Assembly (NCBI RefSeq): GCF_900156165.1
Contig: NZ_FTMY01000017.1
Span: 62,001-126,000, forward strand
Source: Pseudacidovorax sp. RU35E
Lineage (GTDB): Bacteria; Pseudomonadota; Gammaproteobacteria; Burkholderiales; Burkholderiaceae_C
Direction: 5' to 3'
Length of the DNA: 64,000 nucleotides
The position numbers and the translations under genes are program-made. Every line of letters begins with the position of its first letter. Position 1 is the first letter of the stretch. The notes beneath the pieces are model-generated. The model was not told the origin of the DNA. It searched no databases and saw only the letters and a list, made by a program, of their open reading frames with translations. This document shows, piece after piece, positions 1-9,639 of this stretch.

Positions 1-2
1 CC

Positions 3-3000
3 TACAACGCCCGTGACCTGGAGTTCACCTACCAGTACTCCAACTTCGGCGTGCCGGGCCTGGGCCTCAAGCGCGGCCTGGCCGACGACCTGGTGATCGC
101 GCCCTATGCCACCGGCCTGGCCGCCATGGTGGATGCACCGCTCGCGCAGCGCAACTTCGAGCGCCTGCAGGCACTGGGCGCGCTCGGGCGCCACGGTTTC
201 TACGAAGCTTTGGACTTCACGCGCGCCCGCCTGCCCGGCGGCGCGCAGGTCGCCATCGTGCGCAACTACATGGCGCACCACCAGGGCATGACCCTGGTCG
301 CCATCGCCAACACGCTGCAGGGCGCGCGCATGCGCGAACGCTTCCACCGCGAGCCCATGATCCAGGCCTGCGAACTGCTGCTGCAGGAGCGCATGCCGCG
401 CCTGGTCGCCGTCGCGCATCCGCGGGCCGAGGAAGTGCCCTCGGGCGCGGCAGATCCGCACGGCGACCTGCACGCGATACGGCGCATGGACCCTTCGGCG
501 GCGGCGGCGCCCGCCACGCACCTGCTGTCCAACGGGCGCTACGCCGTCATGCTGACCGCGGCGGGCACCGGCTACAGCCGCTGGCGCGACCTGGCCGTGA
601 CACGCTGGCGCGAAGACGCGACCCGCGACCAGTGGGGCGCCTACGTCTATCTCCGCGACACGGACAGCGGCCGGGCCTGGTCCGCCGCGGCGCAGCCCCT
701 GGGCGTGACGGCCGACAGCCACGAGGTGGTCTTCGCCGAGGACCACGCCACCTTCACGCGGCACGACGGCAGCCTGACGACCACGATGGAGGTGTTGGTC
801 TCGGCCGAGGCCGATGGCGAAGTGCGCCGCGTCACGGTGGTCAACACCGGCCGCAAGGCGCGGGAGGTCGAGCTCACTTCCTATGCCGAGGTGGTGCTGG
901 CGCCGCCCGCCGCCGACGATGCCCATCCGGCCTTCGCCAAGATGTTCGTGCAGACCGAATACCTGCCCGAGTTCGGCGCACTGATCGCGACGCGCCGCCC
1001 GCGCACACCCAACGAACCGCCGGTGTGGGCCGCGCATTTCGCGGTCGTGGAAGGCATGGTCACGGCGCCGGCGCAGTACGAATCGGACCGGGCGCGCTTC
1101 CTGGGGCGGGGACGCACGGCCGCCGCGGCGCAGGCCATGGCGGACGGTGCCGCGCTGTCCGGCACGGCCGGCACGGTGCTGGACCCGGTCTTCTCGGTGC
1201 GTCACCGTGTGCGCATCGCGCCGGGCAAGTTGGCGCGGCTGGCCTTCTGGACGTTGGTGGCCGCGACGCGCGAAGCGCTGCTCGACCTCGTGGACCAGCA
1301 CCACGACCGCAGTGCCTTCGAGCGCGCACGCACGCTGGCCTGGACCCAGGCTCAGGTCCAGTTGCGGCACATCGGCATCGAGGCCGGCGAAGCCGCGGAC
1401 TTCCAGCGGCTCGCTGCGCCGATCCTCTACGCCGACGCGCGTTTCCGCACCCCGTCCGAGGCCATCGCGCGCGGCGCCGGCCCGCAGTCGGGCCTGTGGC
1501 GGCACGCGGTCTCGGGCGACCTGCCCATCGTGCTGCTGCGCATTGACGACATCGAAGACATGGCCCAGGTGCGCCAGCTGCTGCGCGCGCACGAGTACTG
1601 GCGCATGAAGGGGCTGAGCGTCGACCTGGTGATCATCAACGAGCGCGCCTCGTCCTACGTGCAGGACCTGCAGACCGCCATCGAGACCGCCGTGCGCCGC
1701 AGCCAGTCGCGGCCCCGCCTGGACGGCGAGGCGCTGGCGCGCGGCGCGGTGCACACGCTGCGCGCCGACCTGATGGACGCGCCGTCCCGCGCCCTGCTGC
1801 AATCCGTGGCCCGCGTGGTGCTCCTGGCGCGCGCGGGCGGCATCGACCGGCAGATGGTGCGGCTGCCCGTGGCGACGCCCACCGCGCGGCCTGTTTCCGA
1901 GCCGCCCATGCAGCCGCCAGCCGCCGCGCTGCCCAAGCAGGCACAGAGTCCGGACGCGGCCTCACTGGAATTCTTCAACGGACTCGGCGGCTTCGACCAG
2001 AACGGCCGCGAATACGTGACCGTGCTCACCGACGGCCAGACCACGCCCGCGCCCTGGATCAACGTCATTGCCAACCCGGGCTTCGGCTTCCAGGTTTCGG
2101 CCGATGGCAGCGCCAGTACCTGGGCCGACAACAGCCGTGAGAACCAACTCACGCCCTGGTCCAACGACCCGGTGACCGACCCGACGGGCGAAGCGTTCTT
2201 CGTGCGCGACGAGGCGAGCGGCCAGCTCTGGAGCCCCACCGCGCAGCCGATCCGCGACGGCGGCACCTACGTCGCGCGCCACGGCCATGGCTACAGCCGC
2301 TTCGCGCACGAGGCGCACGGCATCGCGCTGGAACTGCTGCAGTTCGTGCCGCTGGAGGACCCTGTCAAGGTCTCGCGCCTGACGCTGCACAACCGCACCA
2401 AGCAGACGCGGCGCCTGTCCGTCACGGCCTATGCGGAATGGGTGCTGGGCAGCTCGCGCGCCGCCAGCGCGCCCTTCATCCTGACCGAGGTCGATGCAGC
2501 CACCAGCGTCCTGCTGGCGCGCAACCCCTGGAGCACGGCCTTCCCGGGTCGCGTCGCTTTTGCCGACCTCGCGGGCCGGCAGAGCGCCTGGACCGCCGAC
2601 CGCACGGAATTCCTGGGCCACCATGGCAGCTTGGCGGCGCCGGCTGCGTTGCGCAGACAGACACCCCTGTCCGGCGCGGCCAGCGCAGCGCTGGATCCCT
2701 GCGCCGCACTGCAGTGCAGCCTGGTGCTGCGGCCCGGCGAGTCGGTGGACGTGGTCGCCCTGCTGGGGCAATGCGGCAGCACGCAGGAGAGCCTGGCGCT
2801 GGCGACCCGCTGGCGCCAGGCCGACCTGGACGCCGAACTGCAGCGGGTGCGGGACCATTGGGACGGCCTGCTCGGCGCCGTGCAGGTGCGCACGCCCGAC
2901 CGCGCGATGGACATCCTGCTCAACGGCTGGCTGCTCTACCAGACGCTGGCCTGCCGCATCTGGGCCCGCTCGGCCTTCTACCAGGCCAGCGGCGCCTACG

Positions 3001-4379
3001 GCTTTCGAGACCAGTTGCAGGACGGCATGGCGCTGGCATTCGCGCGGCCGGAAGAGACGCGACGGCATCTGCTGCGCGCCGCGGGCCGCCAGTTCGTGGA
3101 GGGCGACGTGCAGCACTGGTGGCTCCCGCACTCCGGTCAGGGCGTGCGCACGCGAATTTCGGACGACCGCGTCTGGCTGGCCTTCGCCGCGGCCAGCTAT
3201 GTCGCCGTGTCGGGCGATGCGGCGGTGCTGGACGAATCCATCGCCTTCCTGGAAGGGCCCGCCCTGCAGGAGGGTGAACACGACGCCTTCTTCCAGCCCA
3301 TGCAAGCCAGCGCATCGGCAACGCTGTTCGAGCACTGCGCCCGCGCACTGGACCAGAGCATCGCGCTGACCGGCGGGCTGGGCCTGCCGTTGATGGGAAC
3401 CGGTGACTGGAACGACGGCATGAACCGCGTGGGTCAGCACGGCCGGGGCCAGAGCGTGTGGCTGGGTTGGCTGCTCGTGCGCACGCTGGCCCTGTTCGGC
3501 CCGCTGGCCGAGGCGCGCGACCCGGCCCGGGCCGCGCGCTGGCGCGCCCATGCGCAAACCGTGGCCGCCGCGCTGGAGCGCGAGGCCTGGGACGGCGACT
3601 GGTACCGGCGCGCCACCTTCGACGACGGCACCTGGCTGGGCAGCCGCGACAACGAGGAATGTCGCATCGATTCGATCGCCCAGTCCTGGGCCGTGCTCTC
3701 CGGCGCGGCCGACCCGGACCGCGCCAGGACCGCGATGGATTCGCTGCGCGCGCACCTGCTGGTGCCCGAGCCGGGCCTGGCGCTGCTCTTCACCCCGCCC
3801 TTCGACAGCACCCCTTGCGACCCCGGCTACATCAAGGGCTACCCGCCGGGCCTGCGCGAGAACGGTGGCCAGTACAGCCACGCGGCCATGTGGGCCATCC
3901 TGGCGTTCACTCAATTGCGCACTGACCCTCAGGCTGGCAAGCACGCCCATGCGCTGTTCTCGCTGGTCAATCCCATCCACCATGCCCGCACGCCACGGCA
4001 GGCGGCGCGCTACCGGGTAGAGCCCTACGTGGTGGCGGCCGACGTGTATTCGGTGCCGCCGCACGAAGGCCGGGGCGGCTGGACCTGGTACACCGGCGCC
4101 GCCGGCTGGATGCATCGTGCGGGTGTGGAAGGCATCCTGGGCATTCGCCGCGAAGGCGAGGTCCTGATCCTCGATCCCTGCATCCCCGCCGAATGGCCCG
4201 GTTTCGAGGTCCAGGTCGTCCTTGGTACGGCGCGCTACGCCATCCAGGTCGAATCCCCGGGGAGGCGATGCACCGGCATCTCGTCGGCGGTGCTGGATGG
4301 CTTGGCACTGGCCTGCGACGGCGGCGCTCTGCGCGTGCCGATCACACCGGGCAAGCATCGATTGGTGGCCACGCTGTGA
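3..4379 (+). CDS. Cyclic beta-glucan synthase, C-terminal part (5' end outside window)
   Basis: The reading frame is open from base 3, so this is the last ~1450 residues of a larger protein; the GTG at 51 is internal. The first ~100 residues match the glucoamylase-like domain of NdvB/Cgs enzymes (the segment around RNYMAHHQGM is typical). The rest carries repeated carbohydrate-binding modules and a GH94 cellobiose-phosphorylase-like catalytic region with GTGDWNDGMN, the usual Asp-containing signature. The family makes and length-controls cyclic beta-glucans at the inner membrane; the N-terminal membrane glycosyltransferase would lie upstream. The last ~145 codons are duplicated at 7787-8225. 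Function by family is fairly secure; the linkage (1,2 or other) cannot be told. Confidence 0.88.
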   Translation, partial: YNARDLEFTYQYSNFGVPGLGLKRGLADDLVIAPYATGLAAMVDAPLAQRNFERLQALGALGRHGFYEALDFTRARLPGGAQVAIVRNYMAHHQGMTLVAIANTLQGARMRERFHREPMIQACELLLQERMPRLVAVAHPRAEEVPSGAADPHGDLHAIRRMDPSAAAAPATHLLSNGRYAVMLTAAGTGYSRWRDLAVTRWREDATRDQWGAYVYLRDTDSGRAWSAAAQPLGVTADSHEVVFAEDHATFTRHDGSLTTTMEVLVSAEADGEVRRVTVVNTGRKAREVELTSYAEVVLAPPAADDAHPAFAKMFVQTEYLPEFGALIATRRPRTPNEPPVWAAHFAVVEGMVTAPAQYESDRARFLGRGRTAAAAQAMADGAALSGTAGTVLDPVFSVRHRVRIAPGKLARLAFWTLVAATREALLDLVDQHHDRSAFERARTLAWTQAQVQLRHIGIEAGEAADFQRLAAPILYADARFRTPSEAIARGAGPQSGLWRHAVSGDLPIVLLRIDDIEDMAQVRQLLRAHEYWRMKGLSVDLVIINERASSYVQDLQTAIETAVRRSQSRPRLDGEALARGAVHTLRADLMDAPSRALLQSVARVVLLARAGGIDRQMVRLPVATPTARPVSEPPMQPPAAALPKQAQSPDAASLEFFNGLGGFDQNGREYVTVLTDGQTTPAPWINVIANPGFGFQVSADGSASTWADNSRENQLTPWSNDPVTDPTGEAFFVRDEASGQLWSPTAQPIRDGGTYVARHGHGYSRFAHEAHGIALELLQFVPLEDPVKVSRLTLHNRTKQTRRLSVTAYAEWVLGSSRAASAPFILTEVDAATSVLLARNPWSTAFPGRVAFADLAGRQSAWTADRTEFLGHHGSLAAPAALRRQTPLSGAASAALDPCAALQCSLVLRPGESVDVVALLGQCGSTQESLALATRWRQADLDAELQRVRDHWDGLLGAVQVRTPDRAMDILLNGWLLYQTLACRIWARSAFYQASGAYGFRDQLQDGMALAFARPEETRRHLLRAAGRQFVEGDVQHWWLPHSGQGVRTRISDDRVWLAFAAASYVAVSGDAAVLDESIAFLEGPALQEGEHDAFFQPMQASASATLFEHCARALDQSIALTGGLGLPLMGTGDWNDGMNRVGQHGRGQSVWLGWLLVRTLALFGPLAEARDPARAARWRAHAQTVAAALEREAWDGDWYRRATFDDGTWLGSRDNEECRIDSIAQSWAVLSGAADPDRARTAMDSLRAHLLVPEPGLALLFTPPFDSTPCDPGYIKGYPPGLRENGGQYSHAAMWAILAFTQLRTDPQAGKHAHALFSLVNPIHHARTPRQAARYRVEPYVVAADVYSVPPHEGRGGWTWYTGAAGWMHRAGVEGILGIRREGEVLILDPCIPAEWPGFEVQVVLGTARYAIQVESPGRRCTGISSAVLDGLALACDGGALRVPITPGKHRLVATL

Positions 4380-4684
4380 CGAAACGATTTTCCCGATGCC
4401 CTCTGGAAAGCTCATGAACCGTTTACGGCCGGCACCCACGGCGCAGGTTCAACTCCCTCGGGCATTGATCGACCGGATCGCCCCGCCCTTTGTCCGCTTT
4501 CTGCACATCGAGGCAGCCGGTGGCGCTGTGCTGCTGGTGTTCACCATCGCCGCCCTCTTCCTGTCCAACTCCCGATGGGCAGATGCACTCTTCGGCATTT
4601 GGGAAACGCGGGTCGAACTGCGACTCGGGCCACTGGAATTCGGTCGCTCGCTGAAAGGTTGGATCAACGACGGGTTGATGACGC
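3941..4684. repeat. Direct repeat copy A (744 bp; glucan synthase 3' end + nhaA 5' end)
   Basis: This stretch recurs at 7787-8530 at a constant offset of 3846 bp with no indels and about 25 base differences counted by eye (roughly 96-97% identity). It covers the last ~145 codons of the glucan synthase gene, the short spacer and the first ~90 codons of nhaA. Confidence 0.93.
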
Positions 4685-4698
4685 CCGCGAGGCGCTAG
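4414..4698 (+). pseudogene. nhaA: Truncated NhaA Na+/H+ antiporter copy
   Basis: The ATG at 4414 follows a GGAAAG Shine-Dalgarno and opens the NhaA N-terminus (first ~90 residues, ending WINDGLMT). Here the frame jumps directly to PARR and a TAG stop. In the intact copy (8260-9639) GLMT occurs twice, once at this point and once ~168 codons later, where it is followed by PARRWVSD. The truncated copy therefore looks like an internal deletion between the short repeats TGATGACG, followed by loss of the remainder. With only one membrane span left it cannot be functional. Confidence 0.85.
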
Positions 4699-4778
4699 CA
4701 GCGGGATACCCCGTCAGGCCCCCGAGTGGGCGCCGCGCCATCGCTCGGCAGCGCCCTCGTCCGGCAGGTGGCCACCAA

Positions 4779-5225
4779 TCAGTCGCGCACCGGGGCGGCG
4801 GGCGAGGCGGTATCGCCGCCCGCTCCGAGTCGGCTGCGCGAGCGAAGGAGTTCCGCGTAGGCGACGGCATCCTCTAGACGGTCGTAGCGATAGCCGCCGA
4901 ATGTGTACTGGCGTCCATTGAAGCCGACCGCAAGCGCGCGCAACCGGGCGGCGTCCGGTTGCGCCCCCCCGTGTTGCGATTGGTCGCTCTGTCCACACGG
5001 CGTCCAAGACGGTGGGCCAGAGCGGGCAACGTCGTCCTGCGCGACAGATCGCGGGCCTGCACCCGCTGAACCAGTGAAAACGGGCAGAGTATGTCCAACG
5101 GAGGGCACCGCGGTACCGAGCCGGCGCATCAGCAGCCATTGCCCAGCGACCCAGAGCATCGGCAGGGCAGCAGCGACGGCAACCATCAGAACCAGATAAC
5201 CGACCCAGGGCATGGAATGCTCCAT
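4779..5225 (-). CDS. Hypothetical protein with one N-terminal membrane span
   Basis: A 148-residue frame (an alternative ATG at 5213 removes four residues). Residues ~7-30 are a strong hydrophobic helix (YLVLMVAVAAALPMLWVAG). The remainder is polar, with a Gly/Tyr-rich patch (FNGRQYTFGGYRYDRLEDA) that looks folded and soluble. No family recognised. It lies with the DUF378 gene inside the insert between the two 744-bp repeats, in the same orientation and 16 bp downstream of it, so the two may be co-transcribed. Confidence 0.5.
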   Translation of the reverse strand: MEHSMPWVGYLVLMVAVAAALPMLWVAGQWLLMRRLGTAVPSVGHTLPVFTGSAGAGPRSVAQDDVARSGPPSWTPCGQSDQSQHGGAQPDAARLRALAVGFNGRQYTFGGYRYDRLEDAVAYAELLRSRSRLGAGGDTASPAAPVRD

Positions 5226-5241
5226 TTCTCGATGGAACTGG

Positions 5242-5502
5242 CTATCCGGCGTCTTTGAACAGCCCCTGGAAGGGAATGCTCAGGAGATACATGCCAGCCG
5301 CACCGACGAGCGCGTAAACCGCACGCGCCAGCAGAGGCTGCGCCTCGAAGATGCCTGCCACGAGATTGATGTCGAACAGCCCAACCGCACCCCAGTTCAA
5401 AGCGCCGATGACGACCGTCGCCCACGCGAGCCAGTTGAGCGTGCCTAGCGTTCCGATATGGTCGCCGAAACGGAACGGGGACTGCGTCTTGATGATGGAC
5501 AT
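5242..5502 (-). CDS. DUF378 family small membrane protein
   Basis: Starting at the ATG at 5502, just after an AGGAGA-like Shine-Dalgarno, this gives 86 residues. Two hydrophobic segments flank the DUF378 signature (LNWLAWATVVIGALNWGAVG and RAVYALVGAAGMYLL). Family members are ~70-90 residue inner-membrane proteins of unknown function. An in-frame upstream start at 5547 would add 15 residues without a better ribosome site. Confidence 0.82.
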   Translation of the reverse strand: MSIIKTQSPFRFGDHIGTLGTLNWLAWATVVIGALNWGAVGLFDINLVAGIFEAQPLLARAVYALVGAAGMYLLSIPFQGLFKDAG

Positions 5503-6109
5503 GGTGTTCTCCTGGAGGTCCGGCCGGATTGATCTGCAGGGCATCAAATGGATGCCCGAATCGCTGAAGGTGGAGTCCGTGCGTCACGGTGCATTCCGAC
5601 GTGCGAGAAGCACCGAATCGCGCTCGCGCCCCATCATGCGCCGCTGGCCGGACCGCGTCCAGGAATCGATTGACATACCTTTTCCCGGGACATGGGCCGA
5701 CGGAAGGCGGGCGAGGCGCCCGCGCCTTCTGCCGTCCTCTTGGGCCGTCGTGGCGCATGCCCATCCTGTCTGTACCTGCACGACGACTGGCACCTTCAGG
5801 CCGCGAAGTCGAAGCAACCGCCGCCATAGATTGCCAGGTCTCCACCCTTCACGAAAGGCTCGGCAATTGGATTGCCTTCGTTGCGCCAAGCTTCGCGCCG
5901 CCAGTAGGCGGCGCGGGCGGTCTGGGCCATGAGATCTTCTTGATGGGCGACGTAGTAGGGAGATCGTGACGCCACTGCTGTTGAGCGTCTAGAGGCTGGG
6001 CGCCGGGTTCATGGCGGGCAGTGTCAGGATGAGGCGTCGGAGCGTCGAGCCGAGCCCGGCGATGATTTCTTCCAATGCTTGCGGCAAGTGGTGCGGGCTG
6101 CCGTTCGAT
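5503..6109. other. Gene-poor stretch in the inserted segment
   Basis: About 600 bp upstream of the DUF378 gene with no convincing gene. Short frames exist on both strands but overlap each other and have no recognisable domains. The right part (about 6000-6100, minus strand) could be decayed sequence continuing from the RT fragment. No promoter was identified with confidence. Confidence 0.4.
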
Positions 6110-6202
6110 GCGGTTTCTGCCCTTGCAGTACACGACCTTCGGTTTTTCAGGATGCATCGCCAACCCGCGGTCCGCCAGTCGAGACGCGATGGATCGCATC
6201 AC
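6110..6202 (-). pseudogene. Group II intron reverse-transcriptase fragment
   Basis: About 31 residues read like the LtrA-type segment 'GL.LHPEKTKVVYCKD.NR' (here GLAMHPEKPKVVYCKGRNR). The frame then drifts into sequence unrelated to the RT/maturase family. There is no YADD catalytic box and no intron ribozyme structure nearby, so this is a scrap. It abuts the IS5-like remnant. Confidence 0.7.
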
Positions 6203-6612
6203 GTGCTCCGCCGGCTTCCAACTGCGGCAGTGATCGTGGCGTCCACCACGGTGCCGGTGCGCAGCATCAGGCCGCGCTGGGCGCGACGGGCTTTTCTGGT
6301 GGCCAGCACCTGCGGTGCCAGCGCGTGCCTGTCCAGCAGGTGGCGAAAGCGATGGATCATGGTTTCGTCGGGCATGCGCGCGGCGCCCTGCAGCCGGCGA
6401 AGCGCCGGTACCGCGGGCGCTCGTACAGTTCTTCTCCCACCGCCGGATCGCTGAGGTTTCACCAAGTTGCCGCCCGCCGAGCGCTTGATGCGCTCAGTGC
6501 GCATTAGGCTGGATCAAGCCCGAGTGGAATCTGGCTCATGTCAGCATCCTCGCCGATGCTCGACTACGGCGCCCACCCTACCACGGAGGGTTGTGCAGAC
6601 TCGCCCTAGGTC
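6203..6612 (-). mobile_element. Decayed IS5-family element fragment
   Basis: Minus-strand peptides match the transposase at 9614-10360: QGAARMPDET, then a segment like FRHLLERHAL...QVLAT, then GLMLRTGTVVDATITAA. The upstream part is frameshifted (PAVGEELYERP is in another frame), and the N-terminus MSQIPLGL is separated by deletions. The outer end at ~6590-6612 (GGGTTGTGCAGACTCGCCCT) parallels the outer end of the second element near 10410-10430. Confidence 0.75.
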
Positions 6613-6780
6613 CATCCGGGTGCCTCTGTCATCTTCAACCCACCCTACGAAGCCGACTTGACCCACCAGCCACTGTAATTTCACCTGGAAAGATAGGTAA
6701 ATTTAATCCTAGGTGGTCGTTAGTTTCGAGCGCATGATGACTCACTGCTGCGGCGCAGCCCTAACGATCAAGGAGTCCTC

Positions 6781-7332
6781 GTGTCACACCAAGTACATCT
6801 TGAGTTATCAGAGGGTGAAGACAAAGCCATCTCACACGCGTCACCCACATCGGGGCTTGACCGGTGTCAGACATCTGTTCGATCAGTGCTTGGTGAACTG
6901 ACCCCATCCATTGCAGCGGACCTGCCGGCGCCTGTGCCAAGCCCTCGCCGCAGCCCTTCAGGGTGCAGCATGGAAGGGGCTGACCAGTCCGAGCAGAACT
7001 TTTCCGGATCGGTTGGCGTTGCCAAAAAGATCCCATGCCGGGCCCAGAAACCCCCAGTGCTTCCACGCCAAGCTGCGCTGTTGGTTCGGGCGCGCCGCAA
7101 GCTGCCTGAGCTGACCGATCTGGACTTGCTCGATCGGGAGCACGCTGTAATGGCGGTGCGTGGTGCCCTCGACGGTCGATTGACTCACAGCGATGCCGCC
7201 AATGCGGCGATCGCAAAGGCAATGACAGAGAACAGTGCTGAGCTGGTGAATCTGTTAGAGGAGCTTGTACTCCGGGCTATTCGACAGTGCAGTGCCGAGT
7301 CTCTACGGGGCCACATTTCAACGCTTGCCTAG
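6781..7332 (+). CDS. Hypothetical protein
   Basis: A GTG start at 6781 preceded by AAGGAG at good spacing opens 183 residues. The first ~90 look low-complexity and disordered. The C-terminal half (KLPELTDLDLLDREHAVMA onward, rich in Ala/Leu/Glu) looks helical. No family recognised. Minus-strand frames cover the same ground with no better support, so coding on this strand is preferred only for the ribosome site. Confidence 0.38.
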   Translation: MSHQVHLELSEGEDKAISHASPTSGLDRCQTSVRSVLGELTPSIAADLPAPVPSPRRSPSGCSMEGADQSEQNFSGSVGVAKKIPCRAQKPPVLPRQAALLVRARRKLPELTDLDLLDREHAVMAVRGALDGRLTHSDAANAAIAKAMTENSAELVNLLEELVLRAIRQCSAESLRGHISTLA

Positions 7333-7481
7333 TGCGCTCTTAGCCGGGCCACGATTTGCCCGCGTTTCTGACCTCTATCGCATTCCAAACATTTCCAATC
7401 GCTTCAAGGATCCTGTCATGGCCATCGACTCCCATGGCGAATTAATGAGGTTTCATTGAAGGTCATTCTTTTGCCAGTTCC

Positions 7482-7661
7482 ATGAAGAAAAATGTGCCAC
7501 TCCCAGAAGAGCCGTCAGAACGTCTTTCGGCTACAGATTCGACAGGTAACGATCAACGCCGGACAAGCGTGTCAGCGATGCTCTGGGGCTGGATAGCGCT
7601 GGGTTGCTGCTTCGCAGCCGTGACATCCTTTATTGCGCTTCTGAACTGGCTATTTCCATAG
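7482..7661 (+). CDS. Small single-span membrane protein (59 aa)
   Basis: ATG at 7482 to TAG at 7661. The first ~30 residues are polar and charged (MKKNVPLPEEPSERL). Residues ~33-57 form one hydrophobic helix with aromatic edges (MLWGWIALGCCFAAVTSFIA). The layout is typical of small bitopic membrane proteins; no family recognised. A weak ribosome site makes expression uncertain. Confidence 0.42.
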   Translation: MKKNVPLPEEPSERLSATDSTGNDQRRTSVSAMLWGWIALGCCFAAVTSFIALLNWLFP

Positions 7662-7757
7662 AAAATCATTCACTGTGCCAGCCTATGGCGCAACATGGAT
7701 GGGGTCGATGCCCTGCCTAAACCTGCGGTCCAGCGTCAACTTGCCTGAAGGCTGATC

Positions 7758-8225
7758 ATGGCGGTCTTGAGACAAGAAAAGCCTGGGCACGGCCATGCGC
7801 TGTTCGCGCTGGTCAATCCCATCCACCATGCCCGCACGCCACGGCAGGCGGCGCGCTACCGGGTGGAGCCCTACGTGGTGGCGGCCGACGTGTATTCGGT
7901 GCCGCCGCACGAAGGCCGGGGCGGCTGGACCTGGTACACCGGCGCCGCCGGCTGGATGCATCGTGCGGGTGTGGAAGGCATCCTGGGCATTCGCCGCGAA
8001 GGCGAGGTCCTGATCCTCGATCCCTGCATCCCCGCCGAATGGCCCGGCTTCGAGGCCCAGGTCGTCCTTGGTACGGCGCGCTACGCCATCCAGGTCGAAT
8101 CACCGGGGAGGCGATGCACCGGTATCTCGTCGGCGGTGCTGGATGGCTTGGCACTGGCCTGCGACGGCGGCGCTCTGCGCGTGCCGATCACGCCGGGCGA
8201 GCATCGATGGGTGGTCACGCTGTGA
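7758..8225 (+). pseudogene. 3' fragment of the cyclic beta-glucan synthase gene
   Basis: From about 7787 to the stop at 8223-8225 this duplicates the last ~145 codons of the glucan synthase gene. It lacks all upstream catalytic parts. The first ten codons (from ATG 7758) are not homologous and belong to the junction. It marks the right boundary of the inserted segment. Confidence 0.88.
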
Positions 8226-8530
8226 CGAAACGATTGCCCCGATGCCCTCGGGAAAGCTCATGAGCCGTCCACGACCGGCGCCCACGGCACAGGTTCGACT
8301 CCCTCGGGCATTGATCGACCGGATCGCCCCGCCCTTTGTCCGCTTTCTGCACATCGAGGCAGCCGGTGGCGCTGTGCTGCTGGTGTTCACCATCGCCGCC
8401 CTCTTCCTGTCCAACTCCCCGTGGGCAGATGCCTTCTTCGGCATTTGGGAAACGCGGGTCGAACTGCGACTCGGGCCACTGGAATTCGGTCGCTCGCTGA
8501 AAGGTTGGATCAACGACGGGTTGATGACGC
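7787..8530. repeat. Direct repeat copy B (744 bp)
   Basis: Partner of 3941-4684 at a fixed 3846-bp offset. Unlike copy A it continues into an intact nhaA, whereas copy A is preceded by the intact glucan synthase gene. Each copy thus preserves one of the two complete genes, the arrangement expected after a single-crossover integration. Confidence 0.93.
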
Positions 8531-9639
8531 TGTTCTTCTTCCTGGTGGCAATGGAACTCAAGCGCGAAGCCGTCCTGGGCGAGATGCGCAATCCCCGCAT
8601 GGCGGCCTTGTCGATCGCCGCAGCATTCGGCGGCATGGTCACGCCTGCGGCCGTTTACCTGGCACTGCAGTGGGCGCAACCCGGCCAGCACGGCTGGGGC
8701 GTCGTGATGGCCACCGACACCGCGTTTGTCATTGCTTGTCTGGCGTTGCTCGGCAAACGCATTCCGCACAGCCTGCGGGTTTTCATGCTGTTCCTGGCAA
8801 TCGTCGATGACATCGGCGCCATCGTGGTCGTCGCCGTCGGATACAGCCACCACATGGACTGGCGCATGCTCGCCCTGGCGGGTTTATGCATCGGCATCCT
8901 GCGCCTGCTGGCTGCCGCCGGCATACGTAGCACCCCGATCTACGTCATCGTAGGCTGCGCCACTTGGCTGGCCATTGATGCATCCGGACTCCACGCCACG
9001 GTCACAGGCGTGATCCTCGGGCTGATGACGCCGGCGAGACGTTGGGTGAGCGACAGCCGGCTCTACGCCATCCTGGGACAGGTCATCGCACACCCGGCGG
9101 GCAACGACGGCAGCGCTCACACAAGCGACCGCAGCACATTGCGGGCGGCAGAGATTGCCGCGCGCGAGTCGCTCTCGCCCGTCGAGCGCCTGGAGATGGC
9201 GCTGCATCCCTGGGTCAGCTTCTGCATCATGCCGATCTTCGCCCTCGCCAACGCAGGCTTGGCACTTTCGTGGACAAGCGCCGCCCAGCCTGTCGCGGCA
9301 GCGGTGTTTCTGGGTTTCGCTGTCGGCAAGCCGGCAGGAATTCTTCTTTTCTGCTGGCTGGCCCTGCGTTCTGGGGTAGCGCTACGCCCTCCGGATCTGG
9401 GTTGGGGCAGCATGGCGGGCGGCAGCTTCCTGGCCGGCATCGGTTTCACGATGGCGCTGTTCATTGCCAATCTCGCATTGGCCGGCCCGTTGATGAACAG
9501 CGCAAAGATCGGGATCTTCCTGGCCTCGCTGTTCTCGGCGGCTGTGGGCTTGGCGTTGCTGGTGTGGAAGCCTCGAACACAGGCTATCGAGTCCGCCCTG
9601 AACAATCCCGTTTTCAGCCGCGAGCAGCGCGATTGTTGA
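8260..9639 (+). CDS. nhaA: Na+/H+ antiporter NhaA
   Basis: A 459-residue inner-membrane antiporter exchanging Na+ for H+. The start at ATG 8260 is favoured by GGGAAAG five bases upstream; ATG 8242 has no ribosome site. About eleven to twelve hydrophobic segments are visible. The conserved ion-binding region AIVDDIGAIVVV (two adjacent aspartates) is present, as is the N-terminal WINDGLMTLFFFLVAMELK signature. The last residues run into the IS5-type transposase end (overlap 9614-9639), so the native C-terminus may have been replaced by a few IS-encoded residues. Confidence 0.93.
   Translation: MSRPRPAPTAQVRLPRALIDRIAPPFVRFLHIEAAGGAVLLVFTIAALFLSNSPWADAFFGIWETRVELRLGPLEFGRSLKGWINDGLMTLFFFLVAMELKREAVLGEMRNPRMAALSIAAAFGGMVTPAAVYLALQWAQPGQHGWGVVMATDTAFVIACLALLGKRIPHSLRVFMLFLAIVDDIGAIVVVAVGYSHHMDWRMLALAGLCIGILRLLAAAGIRSTPIYVIVGCATWLAIDASGLHATVTGVILGLMTPARRWVSDSRLYAILGQVIAHPAGNDGSAHTSDRSTLRAAEIAARESLSPVERLEMALHPWVSFCIMPIFALANAGLALSWTSAAQPVAAAVFLGFAVGKPAGILLFCWLALRSGVALRPPDLGWGSMAGGSFLAGIGFTMALFIANLALAGPLMNSAKIGIFLASLFSAAVGLALLVWKPRTQAIESALNNPVFSREQRDC

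Noticed and set aside
1962-4439. 825-codon minus-strand open frame opposite the glucan synthase gene
   Set aside because: It is a GC-rich antisense shadow; no domains, while the plus strand encodes clear GH94 sequence.
6761-7222. Minus-strand frame opposite the hypothetical gene at 6781
   Set aside because: No family recognised and no ribosome site; the plus-strand alternative has AAGGAG and was preferred, with low confidence.
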